The translations under genes were made by a program, and so were the position numbers. 64,000 bases of DNA, from positions 62,001 through 126,000 of the forward strand of contig NZ_AGRW01000047.1 in assembly GCF_000255555.1 (NCBI RefSeq). The letters run 5' to 3'. Source of the DNA: Treponema saccharophilum DSM 2985 (GTDB lineage: Bacteria; Spirochaetota; Spirochaetia; Treponematales; Treponemataceae). The notes beneath the pieces are model-generated. The model made no database searches and was not told where the DNA came from. It worked only from the letters and a program-made list of their open reading frames with translations. Below, piece after piece: positions 26,299 to 35,426 of the stretch (position 1 is the stretch's first letter; each line of letters opens with the position of its first letter).

Positions 26299-26789
26299 TT
26301 ACTTTTCTCCTCCGCAATAACGCGCTTTATCTCGTCGAATGAAAATGGCGTGTAATTTATCCGCTCCACGCTCACGCAAAAACTCTGCTCGCTAAAATCC
26401 TTGTAAATTGGATTTGCGTGAACGTGCCCGAAAATGTTGGCATAGGGCATATTCTGACACACATAAAGCGGCTCGTGCGAAAGAAGCCAAAAGTTTTGGA
26501 AAATCACGGGCAAGTCGTAAACCTCAAGGAATCCCGCGCACCTGTAATGTTCGTTCGATTTTGTGTCGTGGTTGCCTTTCACAAGGAACTTTTTTCCGCT
26601 CAAGTCTTTCAAAAAAGCCTCATCTCCCACATCGCCCAAAAGATAAACCGAGTCGTCATCTTTTACGCGCTCGTTCCATTTTTTTATGATTTCGCTGTTC
26701 ATTTTGTCCACGCTCAAAAACGGGCGGTTTTCGTAGCGCAGGATTCGCTCATCGCCAAAATGCGTGTCCGCAATAAAAAAAATACTCAT
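26295..26789 (-). CDS. Calcineurin-like metallophosphoesterase (intact copy)
   Basis: A 164-residue cytoplasmic phosphoesterase with all metal-binding blocks: DTHFGDE (8-14), LGDVGDE (about 51-57), KGNHD (about 71-75), LSHEP and GHVHANP. Such small enzymes cleave phosphomonoesters or phosphodiesters, and the substrate is unknown. It has no signal peptide although the next gene, which it overlaps by 4 bp, is exported. A second, damaged copy lies at 31597-32040 with near-identical DNA. Confidence 0.88.
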   Translation of the reverse strand: MSIFFIADTHFGDERILRYENRPFLSVDKMNSEIIKKWNERVKDDDSVYLLGDVGDEAFLKDLSGKKFLVKGNHDTKSNEHYRCAGFLEVYDLPVIFQNFWLLSHEPLYVCQNMPYANIFGHVHANPIYKDFSEQSFCVSVERINYTPFSFDEIKRVIAEEKSK

Positions 26790-26805
26790 TCGCTTTTCTC
26801 TCCAT

Positions 26806-26848
26806 TGTCATTCCGATGTCATTCCGAACTTGTTTCGGAATCTATGCT
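26806..26848 (+). repeat. Dispersed element, first hairpin only
   Basis: TGTCATTCCGA is duplicated before ATTCCGAACTTGTTTCGGAAT and the TCTATGCTTC tail. It lies between the phosphoesterase and the small membrane protein gene. Confidence 0.65.
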
Positions 26849-26856
26849 TCTCTTTT

Positions 26857-27135
26857 TCATGCGTTCACAACCATACTCAGATAAAATAAAAGCAAAATCG
26901 AGTATCCAATAAGAGCCAAGGATACCAGAAGCAAGATTATCGGGAAAAACAGACTTTCTCCATAAAGCTCGCCCTTGAAAAACGCTATAATCAAAAGCAA
27001 AAGTCCAATAGCCGCCAAAATCACCATTGGATAGAACCAGAGGAAACTTTGTGTCCACTTGCTTTGTGGGAAAAAGTAGGCAGAACCGAAAAGAAATAGC
27101 GCAAAAAGAATACAACGCCGTGCAATCTTGTACAT
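26857..27135 (-). CDS. Small membrane protein
   Basis: A 92-residue protein with three predicted helices (about 7-22, 32-52, 60-88). GGAG lies 7 bp before the ATG that opens MYKIARRC. A longer in-frame form from 27168 lacks a site. It is paralogous at its N-terminus to the protein at 22791-23054, and both follow SH3 genes, so SH3 gene plus small membrane protein is a repeated gene pair here. Function unknown. Confidence 0.65.
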   Translation of the reverse strand: MYKIARRCILFALFLFGSAYFFPQSKWTQSFLWFYPMVILAAIGLLLLIIAFFKGELYGESLFFPIILLLVSLALIGYSILLLFYLSMVVNA

Positions 27136-27151
27136 AATTTTCTCCAAAATC

Positions 27152-27918
27152 CTACCAGCCAGGCGCAAAAATAAACTTTATGCCCATAACACTTTCGCCG
27201 TTGTCAAAAACAAGCATTTCCACATGGCAAATGTTTCCCCAGCCTTCCCAAGCCTTTATCTCTTCGCCGTCATCAAGATAATAACGCTCTCCGTTTGGCT
27301 CTTTGCCAAAAATCTCGTAAACTTTCTCCAGTGAATCGCCAAGCCGTATCGGAAAATCCTTTGGCAAGCTACCATTGTCAAAAACATAAACGCCCAAAAG
27401 AAAATAGCCTTCTTTTCCGCTCTCGTTGTCTTTTGTTGGGTAAAAGATAAAGTTCATGCCCTGACCGTAAACTCTGTTTGTGTCCTCTTCGTTAAAACTC
27501 GAAATATTGCGCATATTCTTTTCGATGTTCATAGTCGAAGTAAATTCGTCTGCAAGCCCTTCAAGATAATCTGCCACAGGGTGCAATGCCTCGTAACAGC
27601 GAAAGTATGCGGCTGATGCAAGGGATTTTGAAAGATACGCGCCATAGACAAATCCCCATGAGCCGTCTTGTGTGCGGATTTTGCACCAAGGCTCTTCAAA
27701 CTCGCCGATTGTCTCTTTTTCCGCAGTTTCTTCAATGAGTTGAACACGCTCGTTACATTTGAGCGCAAACTTCTTCTTTCCGCTAAGGCTCGGCTTGTCG
27801 CGCACGTTTACGCCGTCCAGCGCGTGTTGACGTATCGCCAGAGCACAGAATCTTGTGCACTTGCCAAAACGCCCGAAATAAAAATCAGCGCAAAAATCAA
27901 AATCAGTTTTTTCATCAT
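27152..27918 (-). pseudogene. Exported SH3-domain protein with frameshift
   Basis: The start at 27918 (overlapping the upstream stop, ATGATG) gives a signal peptide (KKLILIFALIFISGVLASA) and then YVNTR, after which the frame reaches TAA. Two bases further along, another frame continues ALDGVNVRDKPSLSGKK and runs to the end as an SH3 domain followed by about 140 residues of unknown fold. Relatives read YVNS-KEGLNVR, so removing one CG from the ACGCGCTGG run near 27822 would restore a normal gene. It is either a recent mutation or a sequencing error. Confidence 0.7.
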
Positions 27919-29597
27919 TGCTCCTCGTATTTCTTGATGAGATTGATATTTGCCTTTTCTATCTTGTTAAAATCTTTTTCTGTGAAGTTTGGATTTATTT
28001 TGTACCAGAGTTCATTAGATTCACGTCCAAAATATTCTGCGTATTTTGGATTTTTGAATTTATAGCCGTAAATGGCATAAAATGCATTTCTCAAAAGCGC
28101 AAGTTGTGACTTTGTCATATAAAAAAGCAATGCTTCGGGAATTATTTCTTTTGATAAATTAATACAAGAACTTTCATCTGTGTAGGCTATAATCATTGGA
28201 TTTTCATCCCAACAGGGAATAAACACGAGGTCAAATTCTTCTAGAACACCGAAATACCTGAACTCAATCCAGAAACATTCTCCATCAAGAGCCGAAAATT
28301 GATTCAATTCTGTTTTCCAGAAAAACTCTTCTTTTGTATCACGAGAAAACTGCAATGTATAATCCTGTTTTGTATAACCGCGACCATCATTGACGGAAAG
28401 ACACATTTTTGAAGGATAAAGTTTTGAGTCGGCAAGCCCTTGATAAATAAATGTATAATCAATTGGTGTTCCGTCTGGATTTTTTGCCATTTGAATTATA
28501 TAAAGACTGCCAAACATATGATATGACTTTAGATTTTCGTAAGACACAGTAATCGTTTTTTCGTTTTTTAGTTCAAAAGCAAACTTTATCTCGATTTTAT
28601 CTTCATACTTATATTCTCCGCCGTATTCTTTTAGACCGCTGTAATAAGAACTTTTGTCCACAAGGTTTCCGTTTCGGTAAACTTCAAAGGGGATTTCTTT
28701 TCCGTCGGATTTTATGCAAAAGTCGAGCGGAATTACGATGTCGTTACACAAACGCTGGAATCCCAGAACTTTGCAATCGATTACAGCCGAAACATTTTTC
28801 TTTTCTTTGCCAGAAATCACATAATCAATTGAAACAAGTTTTTCCGTGCATACGATTTTCTGACTTTTTATGAAAACGTCTGCGTCAGAAAAGCGTGGAA
28901 AACTCACATCAAAAGGATTTTCCTCATCAGCAAACGCAGAATCCGCTTTCTCAGCACTCTTCCACGGCTTTTCGCGGTATTCCGTGCCGTCGGTGAGGTA
29001 GCCCGCAAAGCACCAGCCTTCCGCTCCGTCTTTCGTGAGCACTTTGACCCACGCAGATTCGATTCCGTCGATTGTGACATCTTCGCCCACTTCGATGACG
29101 GTTGCGCGCTCAGCTTTAAAAAGCCGACCGATTTGCTTTGCCGAAAGAGAGGGAGATTCGCGAATTTTTAGCGCGTCCGTTGCGATGTATTTTTGATTCA
29201 CAAAACGAGCTTCGTCCACGACGCGCCAGCCGTCAACGGAATACCACGAGCCTGCATTTACAGACGCACGTCGAATATAAAGTTCAATGGCTGTGAACGG
29301 AGGGATATTGCTTGGAATAAGTTTAGAAGCAAAAACATCAGATATGCCGTCGCCGTAGCAATGAAACTCTTTTATGCCGCTTTCTGTGTATTCTCTGTCA
29401 ATACGCTGGAAATGGCATTTGACTTCCGCGAAAATGTCTGAGTCAGACTTGAAACATACATCGCAGAATTCTTTCAATGTCATTTCCTTGTATTTGCTCT
29501 TGTCGAAGCCGTCCACAAATCCGCTACGCTCCGCACTTTGCGAAAAAGCACAAAAGGCATTGAGCAAAACAAGTGCAAGCAAAATAATCTTTTTCAT
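27915..29597 (-). CDS. Exported protein with SH3 and YARHG-like domains
   Basis: A 560-residue protein with signal peptide (about 1-20), an SH3 domain (about 135-202, KIRESPSLSAKQIG to GWCFAGYL) and a C-terminal YARHG-type domain (about 500-560) with LLRNAFYAIYGYKFK and YFGRESNELWY. The YARHG core here reads YAIYG, so it is divergent. The family is extracellular in many bacteria, with unknown role. GGAG lies 8 bp upstream. It overlaps the start of the frameshifted gene. Confidence 0.78.
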   Translation of the reverse strand: MKKIILLALVLLNAFCAFSQSAERSGFVDGFDKSKYKEMTLKEFCDVCFKSDSDIFAEVKCHFQRIDREYTESGIKEFHCYGDGISDVFASKLIPSNIPPFTAIELYIRRASVNAGSWYSVDGWRVVDEARFVNQKYIATDALKIRESPSLSAKQIGRLFKAERATVIEVGEDVTIDGIESAWVKVLTKDGAEGWCFAGYLTDGTEYREKPWKSAEKADSAFADEENPFDVSFPRFSDADVFIKSQKIVCTEKLVSIDYVISGKEKKNVSAVIDCKVLGFQRLCNDIVIPLDFCIKSDGKEIPFEVYRNGNLVDKSSYYSGLKEYGGEYKYEDKIEIKFAFELKNEKTITVSYENLKSYHMFGSLYIIQMAKNPDGTPIDYTFIYQGLADSKLYPSKMCLSVNDGRGYTKQDYTLQFSRDTKEEFFWKTELNQFSALDGECFWIEFRYFGVLEEFDLVFIPCWDENPMIIAYTDESSCINLSKEIIPEALLFYMTKSQLALLRNAFYAIYGYKFKNPKYAEYFGRESNELWYKINPNFTEKDFNKIEKANINLIKKYEEQ

Positions 29598-29623
29598 TTT
29601 TGTTTCTCCTCCGCAAAAATCTT

Positions 29624-29670
29624 TTGTCATTGGTGAATTTATTTCGGAATCTGTGCTTGGACTCCGCTCA
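29624..29670 (+). repeat. Dispersed element, degenerate first half
   Basis: TTGTCATTGGTGAATTTATTTCGGAATCTGTG, then CTCCGCTCA. The left hairpin arm has decayed. The final bases overlap the stop codon of the next gene. Confidence 0.5.
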
Positions 29671-30414
29671 ATAATCCCAAAGATTGTAAATCTTGTTTGT
29701 TTCAAGGTGCGGCACATTCCCCAGTCTACCTTTTGAGCGCGTTAAAACCCAGTCGCCCTCAGAAAACGAAAACTCCCTTTCAACCTTTTCAGAGCCAAAA
29801 ACTTTTGACCTGTCATCTTCAAAATTATGCCCGACATAGTTGCAGACCCCGAAAATCCGCAAGATTCCCGCGTCATATTTTGAATAGTCGATGTTCAGCG
29901 TGCCGTTTTCAAAGACTTTGCTGTACCCTTCAAAATAATCATCAGAAAGACCGAGCATCTTGTTCCTTACGCTTTCTCGAAAGCACGGGACTTTGGCGTA
30001 ATCTGGATATTCCTCGTTTTCAAGATTGCTATCAACAAAGTCGTAGGAGAAAAAGCACTTTCCGCTTGAGTCAAAAAGATAGATGTTTCCAAGCCCTTTG
30101 TGTGTGATTCCCACAATCTCAAAGAATGAATCTTTTTTTGTTCTGACGATTTTTGCTGAAAGAATCGCTTGTTCCGTAATCTCAGGGATTTCTTTTGTCA
30201 CGTTCGTTTTTGAATTGAAAAAGACGGCTTGTTCCCACCAGTTTTCTTCGCTCACGATTATGAACAAAGAAAGCTCTCCCACTTTTCCTATGCTTTCGAT
30301 TTTGGTGGATTGAACAGAATCGGCATATTTCTTCTTAAAAGATTCCAAAGGGCTTTCTGCAAAAAGGAAAAGATTGAATGTCACAAAAAAGAGCAAAGAA
30401 ATCGCTTTTTTCAT
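29668..30414 (-). CDS. Exported protein of unknown function
   Basis: A 248-residue protein with signal peptide (about 1-19, FNLFLFA-ES). The mature part begins with a charged helix. Its strand SLFIIVSEENWWEQA and the later NIYLFDSSGKCFFSYDF suggest a beta-rich fold. No known domain was recognised. GGAGAG lies about 8 bp before the ATG. It is first of the minus-strand series below the lone plus-strand gene. Confidence 0.65.
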   Translation of the reverse strand: MKKAISLLFFVTFNLFLFAESPLESFKKKYADSVQSTKIESIGKVGELSLFIIVSEENWWEQAVFFNSKTNVTKEIPEITEQAILSAKIVRTKKDSFFEIVGITHKGLGNIYLFDSSGKCFFSYDFVDSNLENEEYPDYAKVPCFRESVRNKMLGLSDDYFEGYSKVFENGTLNIDYSKYDAGILRIFGVCNYVGHNFEDDRSKVFGSEKVEREFSFSEGDWVLTRSKGRLGNVPHLETNKIYNLWDY

Positions 30415-30443
30415 AATTTTCTCTCCTGAATGTTTGTTAAATA

Positions 30444-30472
30444 GTGACACAATACCGTGTGTATGATATGAT
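30444..30472 (+). promoter_or_regulatory. Promoter of the plus-strand gene
   Basis: GTGACA, 17-bp spacer and TATGAT. Transcription would start near 30480, about 60 nt before the ATG. It is the only plus-strand promoter recognised between 22 and 54 kb. Confidence 0.45.
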
Positions 30473-30541
30473 GAATCAACCTTAATTTAGTAATTATCTG
30501 CGTTGCAGATGAAAATAACTACATTAAGGAGTGTTTACATT

Positions 30542-30955
30542 ATGGAAGCACAAGAACTTTTTAATTCCTTAAAAAAGAACTTGAAAGCCAATCTTAATAC
30601 GAAAGACTTTCAAACTGTAAGTTCTCTTTTGGGAAACATCAAGCAAAATTACAAAACATTTTGTACGACAGACTCTTTTGATACTGCTAAGCAATCTGTT
30701 TCTTGTATGCAAAGTTTGTTTACAAAAATCAAAGATTTTCTCTCAAAAAACGACCGAAAATCTTTATCAAACTTCATCAGTTCTTGTCAAAGTGAAGTCA
30801 ACGAGTTTGGAAACCAACAGCACAATCGTTTTATGAACTTGTTGGAGCAAACGGGTGCTACAGTCTTCGGTATTCCAAGTTTCCTTTTTTCTGGTTCTTC
30901 TGAGGATTATGAAGAATATCAGTTCCGAAGAGCATTGGCAGAAGGATTACGTTAA
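30542..30955 (+). CDS. Helical cytoplasmic protein of unknown function
   Basis: A 137-residue protein predicted to be almost entirely helical (residues 3-90), with Lys-, Ser- and Asn-rich composition, three cysteines in the middle and a C-terminal part with SGSSEDYEEYQFRRA. There is no signal peptide or membrane helix. AAGGAG lies 10 bp before the ATG. It is strongly AT-rich, on the strand opposite to all neighbours, and framed by its own promoter and a hairpin, so it may be an independent insertion. Confidence 0.65.
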   Translation: MEAQELFNSLKKNLKANLNTKDFQTVSSLLGNIKQNYKTFCTTDSFDTAKQSVSCMQSLFTKIKDFLSKNDRKSLSNFISSCQSEVNEFGNQQHNRFMNLLEQTGATVFGIPSFLFSGSSEDYEEYQFRRALAEGLR

Positions 30956-30995
30956 TCTTCACAGGTCTGAATCATACTGATTGATTCAAATTATA

Positions 30996-31030
30996 AATAG
31001 GTATCGTAACTACCTACGGGCATACCTATT
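30996..31030 (+). terminator. Hairpin after the plus-strand gene
   Basis: AATAGGTAT / ATACCTATT, 9 bp with a 17-nt loop, followed by TTCCATTGTTATT. Likely a weak terminator. Confidence 0.5.
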
Positions 31031-31081
31031 TTCCATTGTTATTCACTCCTATAAAAAATTATTTTCATCTGCAATTTTTTT

Positions 31082-31600
31082 TCATTGCCCAAGAAGTTTG
31101 GGAAGTTTTTCATTGAAATCTGACAATTTTATCAACGGCGCAATCATTCGGACTTTTGTGTCTGTTTCATCGTCAAAGTCGCCTGTTTTTTTGTTCAAAG
31201 TGTATTCGGTCAGCCTTGATTCAATTTTGTACAGACAAGGTTCGCCGTCGCTTTCCTTGAAGAAAAACGTTTCGCTCCAAAAATACCTGCCGCCACCCCA
31301 ATTAAAATGAAGCAAAAAGCCATCGTCTGTTTCTTCAAAATTGCTTTCATCAAAACTGAGATTTTTAACTTCTTCGCCGCTCGGAATCTCAAGCTCCCAT
31401 GCCTCTCCGTCAGAGCGGGAAATGAGCAGATAGCATCTCCACTCCGTAAGAAATAGAACTTCGCCGTCATCGCTTGGCGGAAGATAGATTTCCTCCCATG
31501 AAACTTTGCCCGTGTAGTTCATTTTTGTTTTCTCCGTCATCGCCTGTGAAGCAAAGAGAAGCGCAAGAAGCAGCAGCATGATTGTGATTTGTTTTTTCAT
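31082..31600 (-). CDS. Exported protein of unknown function
   Basis: A 172-residue protein with a signal peptide (about 1-20, LLFASQA). The mature part is acidic and beta-rich, with GGGRYFWSETFFFKES in the middle. It overlaps the stop of the damaged phosphoesterase copy by ATGA, the same arrangement as the intact phosphoesterase and SH3 gene at 26295, which shows that the coupling was duplicated with the gene. No domain was recognised. Confidence 0.65.
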   Translation of the reverse strand: MKKQITIMLLLLALLFASQAMTEKTKMNYTGKVSWEEIYLPPSDDGEVLFLTEWRCYLLISRSDGEAWELEIPSGEEVKNLSFDESNFEETDDGFLLHFNWGGGRYFWSETFFFKESDGEPCLYKIESRLTEYTLNKKTGDFDDETDTKVRMIAPLIKLSDFNEKLPKLLGQ

Positions 31601-32040
31601 TTTGTTTTCTCCTCCGCAATAACGCGCTTTATCTCGTCGAATGAAACTGGTGTGTAATTTATCCGCTCCACGCTCACGCAAAAACTCTGCTCGCTAAAAT
31701 CCTTGTAAATTGGATTTGCGTGAACGTGACCGAAAATGTTGGCGTAGGGCATATTCTGACACACATAAAGCGGCTCATGCGAAAGAAGCCAAAAGTTTTG
31801 GAAAATCACGGGCAGGTCGTAAACCTCACAAAATCCCGCGCGCCTGTAATGTTCGTTTGATTTTGTGTCGTGGTTTCCTTTCACAAGGAACTTTTTTCCG
31901 CGCTCGTTCCACCTTTTTATGATTTCGCTGTTCATTTTGTCCACGCTCAAAAACGGGCGGTTTTCGTAGCGCAGGATTCGCTCGTCGCCAAAATGCGTGT
32001 CTGCAATAAAAAAATGTTGCTCATTCGCTTTTCTCTTCAT
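31597..32040 (-). pseudogene. Damaged second copy of the metallophosphoesterase
   Basis: It is nearly identical to the copy at 26295-26789 except for two lesions. First, 23 codons (from VKDDDSVYLL to KDLS) are missing in frame, removing the metal-binding GDVGDE block and joining WNER directly to GKKFLVKGNHD. Second, the original ATGAGC start is out of frame with DTHFGDE, and only an upstream ATG (32038-32040, MKRKANEQHFF) keeps the frame open. The GNHD and GHVH blocks remain, but activity is unlikely. Confidence 0.8.
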
Positions 32041-32131
32041 TGTCATTCCGAGCTTGTTTCGGGGTCTGTGCTTCGACTCCCTTCGACTCCGCTCAGGGAA
32101 CAGTGGATGCTGAAGCAAGTTCAGCATGACA
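32041..32131 (+). repeat. Dispersed two-hairpin element, full copy
   Basis: TGTCATTCCGAGCTTGTTTC, the linker with CTTCGACTCC twice and GCTCAGGGAA, then GGATGCTGAAGCAAGTTCAGCAT. It abuts the start of the damaged phosphoesterase copy. Confidence 0.8.
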
Positions 32132-32148
32132 GCCGAATGACGAAAAAA

Positions 32149-33738
32149 CTATTCTAGATATGCGCCGAACACCCAGCCTGATTGTGTGAACTCGTAGCCT
32201 TCGACGAAACGCTCTTTGTTCACGGCTTTTACTTTTACCCAGTTCGACTTGTAGCCGTCAATCGTGGCTTCCTTTCCAGTTTCAAGCACCTGAAGAAGCG
32301 TTCCGCCCTCAATCGTGTTGATTTTCTCCCCGCCCAAACCGGGGCTTTTCCGCAATTTCAGGCGGCAGACGGGATTGCAGTATTTTCCTTTCCTGAAGCT
32401 TCCCGCGTTGTTCTTTCCCTTCGGCTCCCCGCTTCTGTTCTCGACGACACGAAAATCATACGGGTCGCCTTCGCTCTGATGCTCGAAATAACAGCCGTCC
32501 GACGTGACAGTACCGTTATCGTCCGACTGGTAGCGGTACATATAAACGTTCGTGTCGTCAAAATAACAATACCCCAGACCTTCAGAACCGCTTTCCGAAT
32601 TGAAGTAGACGTAGTTCCCGATCTGCTCCCCGTCGCCGTCAGGCTCAATCGTCATAAGTATCATTGAATGTCTTTCGCGCCCCGTTCCGCCGACAAACGA
32701 CAATTCCTGGACAATCGGAACGGGCTTTTTCATGTTGAGCGGGAACAGGAGCTTGAACCTGTTTGCTTTGCTCATAAATCTTATTGCCTGCCTTTTTCCT
32801 TTGGGGTTTATGTGCTCGGCAAAGTTCACATTAAAGCCGCCGCTCCCCCACCTGCGCTCATAAACCGAATTGCTGTTGAAATATTGCTCAAGCTCCCCGT
32901 GCGTGGTGCTGCAATCTGCCGACTCGACATTATTGTGAACATCATCAATCGAAATACCTTCAAGGATTGGCTGATATACAAGCGAGTGAAATCCGCCCTT
33001 GCCGTCGCTCGCCCGTGAGACGCAGTCGCTCCCCGTAACGTCGATTCCTCGGACAAGCAGATGTTCGTCCGTCTCGTAAATCGGGAAAAGCGTTTTTGTC
33101 TGCGAGTCGATTCCCCAGTCATCAACACGCCACAACTTGAACTTTGTGCCAGCCTTGGCAAAGCGAAGAGCGCCGTAAGCCGCTGCTGCCCGAGGCTCCC
33201 AATAAACGAGGCAGTCGCGAATAGCAACGACTTCTTTGTTCGTCTCATGCTCAAAATAGTTGCAGTCATAATTCGGAAGGACTTTTTTGAAAACAGGACA
33301 TTCCCAGACCTTTCCGCGCATATATTCTCTGTACCGGTTTTCTGGAAAATAGTCGGTGCCAAGCCAATCCTCTTCGGTTTTGCTAAGCCTTTTGAGATAA
33401 TCGAGAATCTCGCTCTCGCTCATCGGGCATTTGTCCTGCAAATATCCGCCGAACACCCAGCCGTAATTGTTATAATCGTCAGCTGCATCGTTTCCGTCGT
33501 GGTCTAGGATGATTTTTGTCCACCGTGCGCTAATTCCGTCGATTCGCACCAGCTCGCCCTCGCCAGCCACCTTGACGAACTCGCCGTATTTGAGCGCGCC
33601 AAGTTTCGCTGACTTCAGATTCGGCTCTTCGCGGATATTCAAGCCCTCTTTTGAATTGACGTACATTCCGCGGTATTCTTTTGCAAACGCACAGAGCGCG
33701 CAAAACACGAGCAATAAGACAAAAATAAACTTTCTCAT
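32149..33738 (-). CDS. Exported SH3-domain protein, paralogous family member 3
   Basis: A 529-residue protein with signal peptide (about 1-19, ALCAFA-KE), an N-terminal SH3 domain (about 24-100, YVNSKEGLNIREEPNL to GWVFGGYLQ), the family core (WGIDSQTKTLFPIYE, LVRGIDVTG, SDGKGGFHSLVYQ), a PLNMKKPVPIV segment and a C-terminal SH3 domain (about 455-529). It is the closest relative of the gene at 57580-59223 along its whole length. AAGGGAAG lies 7 bp before the ATG. Confidence 0.82.
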   Translation of the reverse strand: MRKFIFVLLLVFCALCAFAKEYRGMYVNSKEGLNIREEPNLKSAKLGALKYGEFVKVAGEGELVRIDGISARWTKIILDHDGNDAADDYNNYGWVFGGYLQDKCPMSESEILDYLKRLSKTEEDWLGTDYFPENRYREYMRGKVWECPVFKKVLPNYDCNYFEHETNKEVVAIRDCLVYWEPRAAAAYGALRFAKAGTKFKLWRVDDWGIDSQTKTLFPIYETDEHLLVRGIDVTGSDCVSRASDGKGGFHSLVYQPILEGISIDDVHNNVESADCSTTHGELEQYFNSNSVYERRWGSGGFNVNFAEHINPKGKRQAIRFMSKANRFKLLFPLNMKKPVPIVQELSFVGGTGRERHSMILMTIEPDGDGEQIGNYVYFNSESGSEGLGYCYFDDTNVYMYRYQSDDNGTVTSDGCYFEHQSEGDPYDFRVVENRSGEPKGKNNAGSFRKGKYCNPVCRLKLRKSPGLGGEKINTIEGGTLLQVLETGKEATIDGYKSNWVKVKAVNKERFVEGYEFTQSGWVFGAYLE

Positions 33739-33781
33739 ACTTTCTTCCCTTAAAATTTATAACAAGCTCAACAATGGCATT

Positions 33782-34807
33782 TTATAACACATCAAAACTG
33801 ATTGAATAAGAGTATTTTTTAATGATTGCGAACGGCGTTTCGTTGATTTTCAAGATGAGTGTGTTTTTCACTTCTGTTTCTTTTCCCCATTTTCGCACAA
33901 AACCGCACGGCTTTAGTTCTTGTAAATCTTGTTTGAATTGATACTTGAAATACCCTCTCACTTTTTCGCTCAAGCCGTTCATTACTCGCATTTTTGCAAT
34001 AAAATCATCGATATCATCGATAGAGAAGCAAATACTTTTGTGCATTTCAGGCTTTAAAGAAAGAGAGCTGATTTTGTCGCAAATCTCTTTTACCCCTGCC
34101 CAATCAGGAACAAAATAAGTGCACATATAAATAGCTTTGATTAGATGTGAGTTTTTGTGAGATAAGTCCAGAAGAAAATCATCAAAATCTTGATTTTCAG
34201 CAAAATTGTAATCTCTCATCGGGTGATTTTCGATTTCTGCAAAATATCCGCTTTTTTGTTTTTTGAAATGAATATCTGCATCTTTCTCGCTTTTGTCAAA
34301 GTACATTGCTTTATAACTTATATCCACACTGTATTTTTCTGCGTCGAAAGCGTCGAAGTCCAACCAACCGCTATTCATTGTGCCTGTAAAAACAATCTCT
34401 TTTTTGTTTTCGATTATATTGCGTTTATCAGTAGTGTCCATCGGGATATAATTATCCACGCTAAACACGGTTATGTTCAAAACAAATCCTGCAAGAATTG
34501 TGAATATATAGAAAAGTCCTACATGTTCATCATCAATTAAATCAGCTTTTTCCATTGTACGAAAAACAGCACATAGAAAAATGCACACACCAACAACTCT
34601 AATACTTTTGGGGTGCAGCAATGGCCGTTTATTCTCTCTTGCATTATCAAGCACGATGTAAAGGTGCGAAAACATCAAAAATAAAATGACACCTCCAAGC
34701 ACAATGTCTTCAAAGTCGCAAAACATCTCGCTCATTACAGAGAACAAAATCATTACCGAGAATATCCACGCTCCGCCAACAACCACTCTAAGATAAAATT
34801 CTGACAT
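33782..34807 (-). CDS. Membrane protein with large soluble C-terminal part
   Basis: A 341-residue protein with four predicted helices in the first 120 residues and a soluble part of about 210 residues. The latter is rich in Asp, Lys and Phe and includes FAENQDFDDFLLDLSHKN and SICFSIDDIDDFIAKM. No family was recognised. AGAGG lies 6 bp before the ATG. It is followed by an SH3 gene downstream and preceded by an exported protein gene, all on the same strand. Confidence 0.65.
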   Translation of the reverse strand: MSEFYLRVVVGGAWIFSVMILFSVMSEMFCDFEDIVLGGVILFLMFSHLYIVLDNARENKRPLLHPKSIRVVGVCIFLCAVFRTMEKADLIDDEHVGLFYIFTILAGFVLNITVFSVDNYIPMDTTDKRNIIENKKEIVFTGTMNSGWLDFDAFDAEKYSVDISYKAMYFDKSEKDADIHFKKQKSGYFAEIENHPMRDYNFAENQDFDDFLLDLSHKNSHLIKAIYMCTYFVPDWAGVKEICDKISSLSLKPEMHKSICFSIDDIDDFIAKMRVMNGLSEKVRGYFKYQFKQDLQELKPCGFVRKWGKETEVKNTLILKINETPFAIIKKYSYSISFDVL

Positions 34808-34817
34808 TTTTACCTCT

Positions 34818-35384
34818 TTACATATAAATCGCGTTCAAAAGTTGAAGGCGCAAAAACGACATCTTCCGCCTCTTGAGAGCCGCCGTGTACTCAAACGATT
34901 TTTCCTCCCCGTCAAAAACGAACGTCGCTTTGTATGTAACGCTGATTTTCTTTGGAAGCGTGCCTTTCTTGAAATACACCGCCAAATACCAGTCCGACTC
35001 GTCCGTTCGGCACGGTTTTATCTCAACGCCGTTTTTGTCAAGAACCGTGATTGACGCTCTGAAGTCAGAAAGAAGTTTTTGATACTGAGCGCAAGCACAG
35101 TTTATGCGTGTCTCAAAGTCAATGTCCTCGATGACTTCTGGTTTTCTGTGCGGAAGCCAAAAATCATATTGAGACGGATAATCCACATCAAGATACGCTT
35201 TGCCCTCAACGATTTCGTATGTGAACTCTTCTGTGTTTCCTCCAAAAACTGCCATCGGATAGCTAAAATTTTGTGGCGGGTTGTCGTGGTCAACGCTTTC
35301 GACAAAAAGCTGCATCGATTTGCCCCCGGAAAGAAGCGCGCAAAGCAGCAAGAGCGCGACAAACACAATTTTCTTTTTCTTCAT
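34818..35384 (-). CDS. Exported protein of unknown function
   Basis: A 188-residue protein with a basic, hydrophobic signal peptide (MKKKKIVFVALLLLCALLSG). The mature part is beta-rich and contains the Cys pair NCACAQYQ. It ends ten bases before the membrane protein gene, so the two are probably cotranscribed. AAGGAG lies 9 bp before the ATG. No domain was recognised. Confidence 0.65.
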   Translation of the reverse strand: MKKKKIVFVALLLLCALLSGGKSMQLFVESVDHDNPPQNFSYPMAVFGGNTEEFTYEIVEGKAYLDVDYPSQYDFWLPHRKPEVIEDIDFETRINCACAQYQKLLSDFRASITVLDKNGVEIKPCRTDESDWYLAVYFKKGTLPKKISVTYKATFVFDGEEKSFEYTAALKRRKMSFLRLQLLNAIYM

Positions 35385-35426
35385 GATTTTCTCCTTTTCA
35401 TTTTTATTTCCTTTTTTTTTTGTTGT

